From positions 11,434 to 75,433 of the forward strand of contig NZ_DJUR01000036.1 in the NCBI RefSeq assembly GCF_002440555.1: a stretch of 64,000 nucleotides of DNA. The letters run 5' to 3'. Both the position numbers and the translations under genes were made by a program. Below the pieces are notes generated by a model, which did not search any database, was not told the origin of the DNA, and saw nothing but the letters and a program-made list of their open reading frames with translations. The DNA comes from Aerococcus sp. UBA6277 (GTDB lineage: Bacteria > Bacillota > Bacilli > Lactobacillales > Aerococcaceae). Positions 48,975 to 57,960 of the stretch are shown piece after piece. Within the stretch, counting starts at the first letter, position 1. Every line of letters begins with the position of its first letter.

Positions 48975-49669
48975 TGGAGAATACTTTTACAGAAATCGCC
49001 CGCAGTCAAACGAGACCCTTTTGGGAGGGGAGTTTCAAACATCCTTTTATTTTGCAGCTACAAGATGGGACGTTACCTATTGAAAACTTCCGTTACTATT
49101 TAATTCAAGATGCTTATTATTTGCGTCACTTTTCAGCACTTTATGAGAAAGTAGCGGAAATTACTGAGGAGCCTGCGTTAAAGACGCAGATGCTTGAAAA
49201 TGCCGGCCATTTAGCGGAAGGTGAATTAGCCATCCGTGCAAACTTTTTTGAAGAATTGGCGGTAACGGATGACGAATTAAAAGGAACCGGCGTTGCGCCA
49301 ACTGCTTACCACTACGTGTCACATATGTACCGGCAGTTAGTGGAAAATAATGATGCGATTGCGGCGGCTAGTTTATTGCCATGTTCTTGGCTGTATTTTG
49401 AAATTGGTCAGCGGTTAAAACAATTAAACGTGACTTCACCTGTTCCAATCTACCAAAGATGGATTGAGACATACGGCGGGGAAGAAGCAAGTGAGGCTAT
49501 CGAAAAGGAATGTGCCCTATTGAACCGTCTGTACGCTGAGTCTAGTCAGGAAAACAAGGAGAGTATGGTTTCCGCATTTGTCATAAGTGCTAGAATGGAA
49601 TTTAATTTCTGGGAAATGGCTTTTAATTTTGAAACTTGGCCGGAGGGTATCCAACATGATGACAAATAA
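48974..49669 (+). CDS. tenA: Aminopyrimidine aminohydrolase/thiaminase II TenA
   Basis: This 231-residue TenA hydrolyses degraded thiamine products to recover HMP. Seen: ARSQTRPFWEGSFKHPFILQLQDGTLP, FRYYLIQDAYYLRHFSALY, then YHYVSHMYR, LLPCSWLYFEIGQRL (active-site Cys) and WEMAFNFETWP at the C-terminus. A longer frame starts at 48887 inside ykoC, but the family start MENTFTEIA at 48974 overlaps the ykoC stop and is preferred. It fits salvage from imported precursors. Confidence 0.95.
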   Translation: MENTFTEIARSQTRPFWEGSFKHPFILQLQDGTLPIENFRYYLIQDAYYLRHFSALYEKVAEITEEPALKTQMLENAGHLAEGELAIRANFFEELAVTDDELKGTGVAPTAYHYVSHMYRQLVENNDAIAAASLLPCSWLYFEIGQRLKQLNVTSPVPIYQRWIETYGGEEASEAIEKECALLNRLYAESSQENKESMVSAFVISARMEFNFWEMAFNFETWPEGIQHDDK

Positions 49670-50162
49670 TAAAGTACAAAAAATGACGATCTTAGCCATG
49701 ATGATAGCCATGGATGTTGTCCTTTCACCACTATTTCGGGTGGAAGGGATTGCCCCAATGTCTAGTGTCATGAATGTGATTGCTGCTGTGTTGATGGGTC
49801 CTATATACGGGACAGTGATGGCACTCGCATGTGGGATTCTCCGGATGATCTTGTTTGGGATTCCACCGCTAGCACTTACTGGTGCCGTATTTGGGGCCTT
49901 TCTGGCTGGTGTGGGTTATAAATGGATGAATACATATCTTGGTGCCATAATAGGCGAATTTATTGGAACAGGCTTGATTGGGTCCTTACTCTCTTACCCA
50001 ATCATGGTCTGGTTTACAGGGTCTGCCCAAGGTATGTATTGGTTTGTCTATACACCGAGGTTTATCATTGGGGCATTATCAGGGTCATTAATTGCCTACC
50101 TAGTCCTGGTCAGAATAGACAAAGTGCCTTATATTCAACGGGTCAAGAAAATATTTGGCTAA
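49656..50162 (+). CDS. thiW: ECF S component ThiW (thiazole precursor uptake)
   Basis: A 168-residue membrane protein: KMTILAMMIAMDVVLSPLFRVEGIAPMSSVMNV... then GPIYGTVMALACGILR and FIGTGLIGSLLSYPIM, matching ThiW, the presumed thiazole binder of an ECF transporter. GGAGGGT precedes ATG 49656; the upstream part of the frame lies over tenA. It has no ATPase genes of its own and must use YkoDC or a shared ECF module. Confidence 0.9.
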   Translation: MMTNNKVQKMTILAMMIAMDVVLSPLFRVEGIAPMSSVMNVIAAVLMGPIYGTVMALACGILRMILFGIPPLALTGAVFGAFLAGVGYKWMNTYLGAIIGEFIGTGLIGSLLSYPIMVWFTGSAQGMYWFVYTPRFIIGALSGSLIAYLVLVRIDKVPYIQRVKKIFG

Positions 50163-50176
50163 TAAGTTGAAGGCAC

Positions 50177-50208
50177 AAAAAACTACCTTTTGCGAGGTAG
50201 TTTTTTTT
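50177..50208 (+). terminator. Terminator of the thiamine operon
   Basis: AAAAAACTACCT (50177-50188) pairs with AGGTAGTTTTTT (50195-50206), with more T after. Confidence 0.93.
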
Positions 50209-50225
50209 CTATAAACAGTGTTATC

Positions 50226-50260
50226 AAAAAAAGCGCTACACCTATTCAGGTGCAACGCTT
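50226..50260 (-). terminator. Terminator of the PfpI gene
   Basis: On the minus strand AAGCGTTGCACCT pairs with AGGTGTAGCGCTT (wobble pairs), then seven T. Confidence 0.88.
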
Positions 50261-50279
50261 GCTTTCGGCTAATTATCAT

Positions 50280-50795
50280 TTATTTCAATGCATCGACAAT
50301 AGCTTGATCAAATGCAGGTAAGTCTTCAGGCGTACGACTTGAAATTAATTTACCAGCTTCATCGATTACAACTTCTTTATCATAGAAATTTGCACCAGCA
50401 TTTTTTACATCAATTGCCACTTGTTTGACTGCGGTAATGTCTTTACCTTTTAAGGTTTCGGCATTGACCAATAATTGAGGACCATGGCAGATGGTGAAAA
50501 TCCATTTATTATCATTATCGAAATGACGCACAAAGTCTAACATACGCTCATCTGCGCGTAATTGGTCAGGAGAGTAACCACCTGGAATGAACAATGCATC
50601 AAATTCTTCAGCTTTCACTTCATCAATAGCCTTTTCAATGGTTACTTCCGTTCCATCTTTTACACCTTGAACAGTTTCCCCAGCCTTAACACCAATAGTT
50701 ACTACATCATGTCCTGCTGCTTCTAAGGCTTTCTTTGGTTGAGTATATTCAGAGTCTTCAAATAAGTTTGCTAATACAGTTGCAATTTTTGCCAT
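50280..50795 (-). CDS. DJ-1/PfpI family protein
   Basis: This 171-residue protein has a class I glutamine-amidotransferase-like fold with FDALFIPGGYSPDQL and nucleophile elbow FTICHGPQLL (Cys near residue 101). It belongs to the PfpI/YhbO branch, variously reported as proteases, chaperones or deglycases; the exact activity is disputed. It is monocistronic, with promoter at 50828-50856. Often linked to oxidative or carbonyl stress. Confidence 0.9.
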   Translation of the reverse strand: MAKIATVLANLFEDSEYTQPKKALEAAGHDVVTIGVKAGETVQGVKDGTEVTIEKAIDEVKAEEFDALFIPGGYSPDQLRADERMLDFVRHFDNDNKWIFTICHGPQLLVNAETLKGKDITAVKQVAIDVKNAGANFYDKEVVIDEAGKLISSRTPEDLPAFDQAIVDALK

Positions 50796-50827
50796 AATTT
50801 ATAGCCTCCTTAAGCTTTGATACTTAT

Positions 50828-50856
50828 ATCATAAAGGATATATCCATAGCATGCAA
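50828..50856 (-). promoter_or_regulatory. Promoter of the PfpI gene
   Basis: On the minus strand TTGCAT, 17 nt and TATGAT. The spacer holds the palindrome GGATATATCC (50837-50846). Confidence 0.7.
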
Positions 50857-51075
50857 AGGATATGCATTATATGATATTTAACTGATCAATATTAAAGAAC
50901 AATTTCCATTATATTGGTTAACAAGCTAATATTGGCATGTTAACCATATATTCTAAGGTAAGTTCATATATTATTTCATTAGTTTTTACCGCGCCACAAC
51001 TTCCGTGGCTATTAGAATTTATATGGAAGTGATTTAACAAAGTAAAAAAAGCTCAAGTGGTAATAATTATAATGA

Positions 51076-51720
51076 TCAATTCTTTTGGAGTGTTGCCCAC
51101 TTATCTTGAATTTTTTTCGCAACGATTTCTTGGTCCTTATTTGTTAAAATGTCAAATTTGCTAACATCAATGGCCATTTTAGCTGAATGGTCATAGTTTG
51201 CGTACCATTCATCGTATAAGGTGTGTAGTTGCTTATAGTAGGCTAGTAAATCTGGTCGCCCTTCTATTTGTTCGTATGGACGACCACGATGCTTGATTTT
51301 CTCAAGGACTAAATCGAAAGGTGCATGTAAGTAAACAAGTAATTCCGGTGATTGATTGGTTGATTCTGAAATTATACGAACATCGTCCATCATATTGGCC
51401 AATAAGTCTTGGTACAATTGCCATTCTACATCTGATATATTGCCGTTAATATTATTTACCTGAGTGAATAGAGCATCTTCATAAATTGACCGATCTAATA
51501 TTGCACGGTCAAATTTCATCCCGCATTTAATACTTTTAACGCGTTGGTTTAAAAAGTAAATTTGCAGTGAAAAAGCATATTTCGCTGGTTCGCTGTAGTA
51601 TGCATCCAAAATTGGATTTTCTGATACTTCTTCAAAAAGTGGTTCTGCTTGAAACATTTTTGCCATATGGTGGGTATAAGTAGTCTTACCAACACCGATC
51701 ATGCCTGCCATGGTAATCAT
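51076..51720 (-). CDS. Deoxynucleoside kinase (copy 1)
   Basis: A 214-residue kinase: P-loop GMIGVGKTT, DRAILDRSIYEDALF (catalytic ERS-like DRS), and HRGRPYEQ lid. It phosphorylates deoxynucleosides, probably dA/dG/dC as in lactobacilli and Bacillus Dck/Dgk. The frame opens at 51738, but AAGGAG lies inside those first codons; the ATG at 51720 is 9 nt away and yields the family start MITMAGMIG. A second kinase at 59228 differs clearly. Confidence 0.9.
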   Translation of the reverse strand: MITMAGMIGVGKTTYTHHMAKMFQAEPLFEEVSENPILDAYYSEPAKYAFSLQIYFLNQRVKSIKCGMKFDRAILDRSIYEDALFTQVNNINGNISDVEWQLYQDLLANMMDDVRIISESTNQSPELLVYLHAPFDLVLEKIKHRGRPYEQIEGRPDLLAYYKQLHTLYDEWYANYDHSAKMAIDVSKFDILTNKDQEIVAKKIQDKWATLQKN

Positions 51721-51864
51721 ATTTAATTGCTCCTTCATCTAATTAGTCGGGGCAATTATAGCATAAATTTGGTCTGGCTTGGATTAGAAGACAGGTTGAA
51801 ATAGGATACATTTACATGGAAAGTGGCATCTTTATTTGTTGATGACCTATGGTACAATAGCCGT

Positions 51865-51870
51865 GGATTA
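51865..51870 (+). promoter_or_regulatory. Approximate promoter region of the thrE-like pair
   Basis: An extended -10 TGGTACAAT lies at about 51852-51860, ahead of the GGGTGGG ribosome site of the next gene; the -35 is weak. Confidence 0.35.
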
Positions 51871-51889
51871 TGAGAAAGGGTGGGTCAAA

Positions 51890-52666
51890 ATGGTAGATTT
51901 AAATAAGAAAATTTTAGAAACGGCGCTGTTAGCTGGGCAAATAATGACAGAAAGTAATGCAGAGTCATACCGTGTTGAAGATACGATGAACCGTATATTA
52001 ACAACATCAAATGCCGCATATGCAGTGGCAATCTCTCTTTCAACAGGTCTTTATATGACCCTTGATGACCCATCTTTTGGAGGTTCTGGGTTTACTGGTA
52101 TTAAGAGAATTACACGCCGTTCTAACAATTTAAATAAAATTACCCAAGTAAATCATATTTCACGTGAATTAACTTCAGGTAATATTTCAATTGACGAAGC
52201 TTATGAGCGGTTACAGGTTATTCGGTTCCAGAAGCCCCAATATTCAAAATTACAAGTATCAATCGGGGTAGTGGGTTTAGCTGCAGCCTTCTGTTTCCTT
52301 TTTGGGGGAGGTATTAACGAGTTGATCTTGTCTTCAATTAATGGTTTAATTTTAGCCTTATTATACCGTCTAGTGGATAAATACTATATTAGTGAAGGTT
52401 TTTCAAATATTATTCAAGCGCTTGTTGTAACAGTAGCTGCTTATTTAATGCAAGCCTATGTATTATCGAATACAGATATCAATATTGTCATTATTTCTAC
52501 ATTGATGCCAATGGTTCCTGGAACGGCTATTACGAACTCCTTACGTGATATTTTTCACGAAGACTACATTGCGGGCGTTTCTAGAGCAACAGAGGCCTTC
52601 TTGAACGCCTTAATGATTGCCCTAGGCGCAGCACTGGGTCTTGCCTTGATTGGAGGTTTTTATTAA
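51890..52666 (+). CDS. Threonine/serine exporter ThrE, N-terminal-type subunit
   Basis: A 258-residue protein: a soluble start (ETALLAGQIMTESNAESYRVEDTMNRIL, the ThrE/DUF1212 signature) followed by about five helices and MPMVPGTAITNSLRDIFHEDY. In Corynebacterium ThrE is one chain exporting threonine and serine; here it is split. A GGGTGGG ribosome site fixes the start at 51890. Its stop overlaps the next ATG. Substrate is inference. Confidence 0.85.
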   Translation: MVDLNKKILETALLAGQIMTESNAESYRVEDTMNRILTTSNAAYAVAISLSTGLYMTLDDPSFGGSGFTGIKRITRRSNNLNKITQVNHISRELTSGNISIDEAYERLQVIRFQKPQYSKLQVSIGVVGLAAAFCFLFGGGINELILSSINGLILALLYRLVDKYYISEGFSNIIQALVVTVAAYLMQAYVLSNTDINIVIISTLMPMVPGTAITNSLRDIFHEDYIAGVSRATEAFLNALMIALGAALGLALIGGFY

Positions 52667-53190
52667 TGACGGTGATGGATATTATTTTACAATTAATAGG
52701 TGCTTATGGGGTAGGTTTGTTTGCAATTTTAACGATTGAAGGGCCACGAAAAGTGCTATTTTGGACACCACTCATTAATATTGCTGGTTGGGGTAGTTAT
52801 CTGATAAGTTTACATCTCGGTGGTTTTTCAGTAATAATGGCTACTTATTTTGGTTCCTTGGTTATTGCATTAATTTCCCAGATGTATGCGCGTATTTTTC
52901 GAGAACCGGTAACAGTTTTCTTTATTCCAGCCTTCTTCCTTTTTGTACCAGGAGGTGGCATGTACCGGACAGCATTAGCCTTTATTCAAGGGAATACGGC
53001 CCAAGGCTATACTGAACTAGGAAGTACACTGTTTACTGCCTTGGCTATTGCGCTTGCAGTTTATACATCTGATACCTTAATGCAAATTATTAATAAACAA
53101 AAATTCCCAAAATTTATCCGAAAAAACTATCGTGTGATACCTAAAGCAGCGAGGAAAACTGAAAAGAAAATCGAGAAAAATCTTAAATAG
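52666..53190 (+). CDS. Threonine/serine exporter, C-terminal-type subunit
   Basis: A 174-residue membrane protein of the ThrE_2/DUF3815 type: ATYFGSLVIALISQMYARIFREPVTVF and IPAFFLFVPGGGMYRT, with VPG paralleling the MVPG of its partner. It overlaps the upstream gene by one base and probably forms one transporter with it. It ends in a Lys-rich tail. Confidence 0.85.
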   Translation: MTVMDIILQLIGAYGVGLFAILTIEGPRKVLFWTPLINIAGWGSYLISLHLGGFSVIMATYFGSLVIALISQMYARIFREPVTVFFIPAFFLFVPGGGMYRTALAFIQGNTAQGYTELGSTLFTALAIALAVYTSDTLMQIINKQKFPKFIRKNYRVIPKAARKTEKKIEKNLK

Positions 53191-53255
53191 ATTAGCCTGA
53201 CTTGCTCTACTAATAACTAAAAAAAAGCTGATAATTAATTACCATTTCATTTTAA

Positions 53256-53287
53256 GGGCGTATGTGATTTGTCACTGCGTCTTTTTC
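53256..53287 (+). terminator. Terminator of the exporter pair
   Basis: GGGCGTATGTGA pairs imperfectly with TCACTGCGTC over a TTTG loop, then five T. Confidence 0.55.
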
Positions 53288-53318
53288 TATATAATGATAG
53301 AAAGAAGGGGGAGATAGG

Positions 53319-54500
53319 ATGAAAAATTGGCTTGTGTTGTTGGTAACCAGTGTTGTACTTACTGGTTGTGGGTTAAATTACCAGGATAAAGGTGCAGATT
53401 TGGATGCGCTAAGTGTGAATGAGGCAGTTACTAGCTTAGATGAAGAGCCAACCCTACTCACGGAAAATTTTGAGGCCAATGGAGAAGATTCATTGAGTCA
53501 ATTTAATGCAAAATGGGCTGATTTACCGGCAGTTGAGCTGAGAGATTCAGGCATTCAAGAAAGTCATTTTCTGCGTTTGAATGGCATAGACCAGTATGTG
53601 TATGAGGTAGGTCAGGGTGAAGGATTACCGGTAGCTATTTTCCTCCATGGGGGACCAGGCTTTTCTTATACAAACCAAGCAGATACTTTAGTTGGGTTAG
53701 CTGATCAGGTGAATGTACTTTTTTGGGATCAGATTGGTGCGGGTCAAACTTATGAAGCAAATTCAAATGTAGAACCCAATATGGTCGATTTACAGGCTTC
53801 TTTAACAGATTTAGTTGCATATACCAAGGCTCGTTATGGGGTTGATCAAGTGGGCATTATTGGTCATTCATGGGGGTCGGCGTTAGGCGCCTCTTATGTG
53901 CTTGAACATCCGGATGATGTGTCTTTTTATGTGGGCATTGGGCAAGTGGTCACACCAGTTGAGGATGAGGCAGTGGCTTTAAGTCAGACGCGAGATTTGG
54001 CGACAAGTTTAGGGCGTCAAGATTTACTTGATCAATTAGGTGAGATTCCAACTGATTATCCAAACCCGGAAAATTTTTTGACTTTAGCTTATGAGGCGGC
54101 GATTTTACGGTCAGTTCAGCGTGAATTAGGATTTGGAACAGCTGATTTTGTCCAATATTTACCTTTATTATTAACCAATCAGGTGGATAAACTATCGGCA
54201 GGTGACCAAGAAATGTTGGACCGTATGTTACTCAACCAGCGCTTGTACCGAGAGTTATTAGCGACAGACATATATGCAATGGACCTTGAATTCAGTATGC
54301 CATTTTACCTGATTTCTGGGGAAAATGATATCCAAGTACCAAGAAGTCAGTCAGAAAAAATGATTGAAAAGGTTCAAGCACCGACAAAAGAAATGATGAT
54401 TATACCGGATGCGGGGCATACCCCAATGATCGATCAAGAAACTGACTTTATAAAATCGCTAACAACCATTATAAACCGCACATTTTCGGCAAATGAATGA
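53319..54500 (+). CDS. Lipoprotein alpha/beta hydrolase, proline-iminopeptidase-like
   Basis: A 393-residue protein with lipobox LTGC (Cys17), an acidic linker to about 75, then an alpha/beta-hydrolase: FLHGGPGFSYTNQ (the HGGPG motif of proline iminopeptidases), FWDQIGAGQT, GIIGHSWGSALG (nucleophile Ser) and IPDAGHTPMID (His). The general acid is probably in SGENDIQVP. Most iminopeptidases are cytosolic; this one should be membrane-anchored outside. It may trim peptides before Opp uptake (inference). Confidence 0.85.
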   Translation: MKNWLVLLVTSVVLTGCGLNYQDKGADLDALSVNEAVTSLDEEPTLLTENFEANGEDSLSQFNAKWADLPAVELRDSGIQESHFLRLNGIDQYVYEVGQGEGLPVAIFLHGGPGFSYTNQADTLVGLADQVNVLFWDQIGAGQTYEANSNVEPNMVDLQASLTDLVAYTKARYGVDQVGIIGHSWGSALGASYVLEHPDDVSFYVGIGQVVTPVEDEAVALSQTRDLATSLGRQDLLDQLGEIPTDYPNPENFLTLAYEAAILRSVQRELGFGTADFVQYLPLLLTNQVDKLSAGDQEMLDRMLLNQRLYRELLATDIYAMDLEFSMPFYLISGENDIQVPRSQSEKMIEKVQAPTKEMMIIPDAGHTPMIDQETDFIKSLTTIINRTFSANE

Positions 54501-54591
54501 TTATTTTTTGCCAATTTGTATGCTAAAATGGATAAGGACAAATCTATTCAACAACAACATTTGATCTACAACAATATGCGGAGGATAAATA

Positions 54592-55415
54592 TGACCAAGC
54601 AATTGATTCCAAACGGCGGTAATTGTTTAGCTTCGGTAGCGCTGCTTGAAGGGAAGCAACCATTATTATGGGCCTTCCGTGAAAAGAGCTTGATGCCAAG
54701 TGATAGTGGTTGGCGTTTTTTTGCTGTGACGGATACGCAAACTGAAATTATGGACGGAAAGAGCGTACTTCTTGTCGATATTAATAAAATTGCTGAACTG
54801 GAACCAACTGTAGCGGGTATTTATTGGTATCCAGAAGGAGCTGATTTTCAGTTAGCCAGTAAAGATGGCAGCAAATATTTCGTGTACAACGATACTTTCG
54901 AAAGAGTAGTACCGGCAACCAACTACAAAGACTTACCACGTTCGTCAAAAGCCTTCGTACAACATTTTAATAAGGCCAAGGAAACATTAACCCCTAATGC
55001 CATGGCTGAAAACTTACAATTATCTGCTGAAAAAGTGGATATGCTAAAACTATTAGATTTAATGCATACAAGCGATGCAGAAAATCTATCGGATATAGAA
55101 ATCTTTCTTAATACGGGTTTATTATTTGGCTTCGTAAATATGCGAAATAAAGCCCTACACATGACCTTAACAGATGGGCAATTGGATGATATCGTGGGCA
55201 CTATGATGGATTACTTTAATCTAAAGCGAGAGAAAGCTAGTGCCTACGTTTACCATTACGCTAACTTAAAGCATGATGGGACAGCGGTTGCTGAACAACA
55301 ACTGACGATGTATGGTGGCAAAATGTATGAGTGGTTAAAAGTTGACGACTTTCATGCAATCAAAAATGAGTATGCTAACCTCGTGATGCATCATCGCAAA
55401 GCCAAAATGGTTTAG
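54592..55415 (+). CDS. DUF2185-domain protein of unknown function
   Basis: A 274-residue cytosolic protein. Residues 1-80 (LIPNGGNCLASVALLEGKQPL... DSGWRFFAVTD) match DUF2185/Imm33-like domains, which occur as immunity or housekeeping proteins. The rest (KETLTPNAMAENLQLSAEKVDML..., ADGQLDD-like NEYANLVMHHRK) I do not recognise. The frame is open earlier, but GGAGG before ATG 54592 decides the start. An extended -10 TGCTAAAAT lies upstream, so it has its own promoter. No toxin gene is adjacent. Confidence 0.7.
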
Positions 55416-55454
55416 CGAATTTTACCGAATCTAAACAGAATGGAGCTTTAAAAA

Positions 55455-55829
55455 GTGAAGTATTTTAAGCAAGCCTTTATTATTATTGTGATTACTTTAA
55501 TCTCTGAAGTATTATCACACATATTACCTTTACCCTTGTCAGCCTCGATTTACGGCATGGTTATATTATTTATCTGCTTAATGACTGGTGTGATTAAGCT
55601 GGAACAAGTTGAAAATGTAGGTGAATGGTTAATTGCCGTGATGCCTGCTATGTTCGTAGTGCCAGGTGCTGGTTTTATTACCTCTTGGTCAAGTTTACAG
55701 CCGCATTTATTATCTTGGTCTATGATTATTTCGGTGACAACTATCCTTGTAATGGCCGTTGCTGGTCTTATAGCGCAATCACTACAAAAACGTCAGAATG
55801 CTAAGAATGGAGGAGAAAATAATGAATAG
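55455..55829 (+). CDS. lrgA: LrgA/CidA-type holin-like protein
   Basis: A 124-residue protein with four helices and the conserved LPLPLSASIYGMVILFICL and AVMPAMFVVPGAGF. LrgA/CidA proteins act with LrgB/CidB in murein hydrolase control and in pyruvate or glycolate transport. GTG start. It overlaps lrgB by 8 bp. Confidence 0.9.
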   Translation: MKYFKQAFIIIVITLISEVLSHILPLPLSASIYGMVILFICLMTGVIKLEQVENVGEWLIAVMPAMFVVPGAGFITSWSSLQPHLLSWSMIISVTTILVMAVAGLIAQSLQKRQNAKNGGENNE

Positions 55830-56514
55830 TTTATTTGATTTGTTCCCCTCATTCGGTTTATTTCTAACCTTAGGTGTATACATGATTGCCATGTGGATAA
55901 ACAAGAAATTAAAAACACCTATTGCCAATCCATTGTTAATTGCAGTTATTTTAATTATTGCGATCTTAGTTGTTGGCAAGGTAAATGTTCCTGTTTACCA
56001 AGAAAGCGCGAGCTTTGTGTCTTATCTGTTAACACCAGCAACTATTTCTTTAGCTATTCCTGTATATAAACAACGGCACATTTTAAAGGAAAACTTCTGG
56101 ACAATTATTATTACAGTTGTGGCAGCTATGATTACAGCCGTTGTGAGTGTCTTGATTGTCGCTGTTATCTTTAATATGGATGAAGAAATTTTACGTTCAG
56201 TGCTATCTAAATCAGTCACAACTGCCATCGCGATTGATATTACCGAAATAATTGGTGGTATTACACCAATCATTGTTGGTTCAGTTGTTTTGACGGGTAT
56301 CTTTGGTGTTGTGGTGAACGAATGGATCTTCAAACTGCTAAAAATTGATTCATATTTTGCGCGTGGTTTAGCTATGGGTACTTCAAGTCACGCCATGGGT
56401 ACAGCAGAATCAATGAAAATTAATGAACTCCAAGGTGCAATGTCTAGTATCGCCATGGTAATATCTGGTATTGTGATTGCCGTTTTAGTACCAATCGTTG
56501 CAAGTTTCCTATAA
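55822..56514 (+). CDS. lrgB: LrgB/CidB-type membrane protein
   Basis: A 230-residue protein: LANPLLIA-type motif IANPLLIAVIL, LTPATISLAIPVYKQ, SVTTAIAIDITEIIGG and AMGTSSHAMGTAESMK, all LrgB hallmarks. GGAGG before ATG 55822 sets the start inside the lrgA end. No lytSR regulator is in the window. Confidence 0.93.
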   Translation: MNSLFDLFPSFGLFLTLGVYMIAMWINKKLKTPIANPLLIAVILIIAILVVGKVNVPVYQESASFVSYLLTPATISLAIPVYKQRHILKENFWTIIITVVAAMITAVVSVLIVAVIFNMDEEILRSVLSKSVTTAIAIDITEIIGGITPIIVGSVVLTGIFGVVVNEWIFKLLKIDSYFARGLAMGTSSHAMGTAESMKINELQGAMSSIAMVISGIVIAVLVPIVASFL

Positions 56515-56549
56515 AAATTGGTAAGCGCTAGTTACTAAATATATTTCAA

Positions 56550-56581
56550 AAAGTGTTGTCTATATTGGACAACACTTTTTA
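56550..56581 (+). terminator. Terminator of lrgAB
   Basis: AAAAGTGTTGTC and GGACAACACTTTTT form a strong stem with a short loop and T tail. Confidence 0.9.
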
Positions 56582-56607
56582 TTTATCTATGAAAATTAAA
56601 AATTATT

Positions 56608-56636
56608 AAAAATGAGATTTATTCTCATTTTTATTA
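56608..56636. repeat. AT-rich inverted repeat upstream of the second ilvE
   Basis: AAAATGAGA and TCTCATTTT flank a short loop. It lies between the lrgAB terminator and the presumed ilvE promoter; no function can be assigned. Confidence 0.45.
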
Positions 56637-56779
56637 GAAATAAACTACCCTTTTTCTCATAAATAGTGTTAAACTAATAGTATATTAATGAATCGTGAGA
56701 GGCGTTTATTTGCTTAGATGAATGATATCCAAACCAACACGAATTTCATATAAACATATGATTTGAAAGGATGAGTAGC

Positions 56780-57799
56780 ATGACAGTAGAAATCAATTGG
56801 GAAGAATTAGGTTTTGAATATATAAACTTACCATACCGTTGGCGTGCCTATTGGAAAGATGGCGAATGGTATAAGAGTGGTTTGGAAACTGAAAATACGA
56901 TCCAGATTGAAGAAGGGGCACCAATTTTACATTACGGACAAGGTGCTTTTGAAGGATTGAAGGCATTTAAAACAAAAGAAGGCGATATCCAAATCTTTCG
57001 TCCTGATCAAAATGCGAAACGTTTAAATGCATCAGCAGCCCGTTTAGTGATGCCTGAAGTACCAGAAGAAGACTTTATTCATGCGGTTAAAGAAGTGATT
57101 AAAGCAAATGCTGAATATGTGCCACCATATGGTACAGGCGCAGCATTCTATCTACGTCCAACTTTAATTGGCGTAGGGGATAATATTGGTGTACATGCAG
57201 CAAAAGAATATATCTTCACAGTATTTGCCATGCCTGTTGGCCCTTACTTCAAAGGTGGTATGGTTCCAACAGCCTTTACAACATCTGAATTTGACCGTGC
57301 GGCACCTCATGGTACAGGAGCAGCAAAGGTTGGTGGAAACTATGCGGGTAGTTTACAGCCAGGAATTGAAGCCAAAGAACAAGGGTACTCTGACGTTGTA
57401 TATTTAGATCCGGCTACACATACGAAAATTGAAGAAGTAGGTTCCGCAAACTTCTTTGGTATTGAAAAAGATACCAACAAATTTGTGACGCCTAAGTCAC
57501 CTTCAATCCTACCGTCAATCACTAAATACTCATTACTTTGGTTAGCTGAACATCGTTTAGGCTTAGAAGTTGAAGAGGGCGATGTTTTTATCGATGATTT
57601 AGACCGCTTTAGCGAAGCAGGAGCATGTGGTACAGCGGCTGTTATTTCACCAGTATCATTTATTACCCATAATGACCATAAACATGTATTCTATTCAGAA
57701 AATGAAGTAGGCCCAATCACTAAAAAATTGTATGATGAATTAGTGGGTATCCAAAATGGTGACGTTGAAGCACCTGAAGGCTGGATTGTTAAAGTTTAA
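56780..57799 (+). CDS. ilvE: Branched-chain amino acid aminotransferase (copy 2)
   Basis: This 339-residue PLP enzyme is clearly homologous to the gene at 28500 (shared PYRWRAYWKDGEWYK, PEVPEEDF, SANFFGIEKDTNKFVTPKS, SLLWLAEHRLGLEVE). It differs at the PLP-lysine segment (GTGAAKVGGNYAG) and EAGACGTAAVISP, which are closer to the standard family. The start is the Met in MSSMTVE at codon 4, 10 nt from AAAGG. Unlike copy 1 it has no leader peptide or attenuator, so the two are regulated differently. Confidence 0.95.
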   Translation: MTVEINWEELGFEYINLPYRWRAYWKDGEWYKSGLETENTIQIEEGAPILHYGQGAFEGLKAFKTKEGDIQIFRPDQNAKRLNASAARLVMPEVPEEDFIHAVKEVIKANAEYVPPYGTGAAFYLRPTLIGVGDNIGVHAAKEYIFTVFAMPVGPYFKGGMVPTAFTTSEFDRAAPHGTGAAKVGGNYAGSLQPGIEAKEQGYSDVVYLDPATHTKIEEVGSANFFGIEKDTNKFVTPKSPSILPSITKYSLLWLAEHRLGLEVEEGDVFIDDLDRFSEAGACGTAAVISPVSFITHNDHKHVFYSENEVGPITKKLYDELVGIQNGDVEAPEGWIVKV

Positions 57800-57874
57800 A
57801 ATAAAAACAGAACGACCAAAAGTGATTAACCTGATAAAAAACGAATAGTTTGTTTGATCTTTAATGAAAATATT

Positions 57875-57917
57875 AAAAGCATGAAAGGGTGGTAAAACGC
57901 CTTTCATGCTTTTTTTG
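57875..57917 (+). terminator. Terminator of the second ilvE
   Basis: AAAAGCATGAAAGG pairs with CCTTTCATGCTTTT, then T. Confidence 0.92.
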
Positions 57918-57921
57918 GTAT

Positions 57922-57955
57922 ACAAAAAGCACCAGGATAACCTGATGCTTTTTCA
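57922..57955 (-). terminator. Terminator of the deoxyribosyltransferase gene
   Basis: On the minus strand AAAAAGCATCAGG, TTAT, CCTGGTGCTTTTT. Confidence 0.9.
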
Positions 57956-57960
57956 TTTTT

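Noticed and set aside
52156..52171. parS-like TATTTCACGTGAATTA
   Set aside because: Three mismatches and it lies within the coding sequence of the ThrE-type gene; probably chance.
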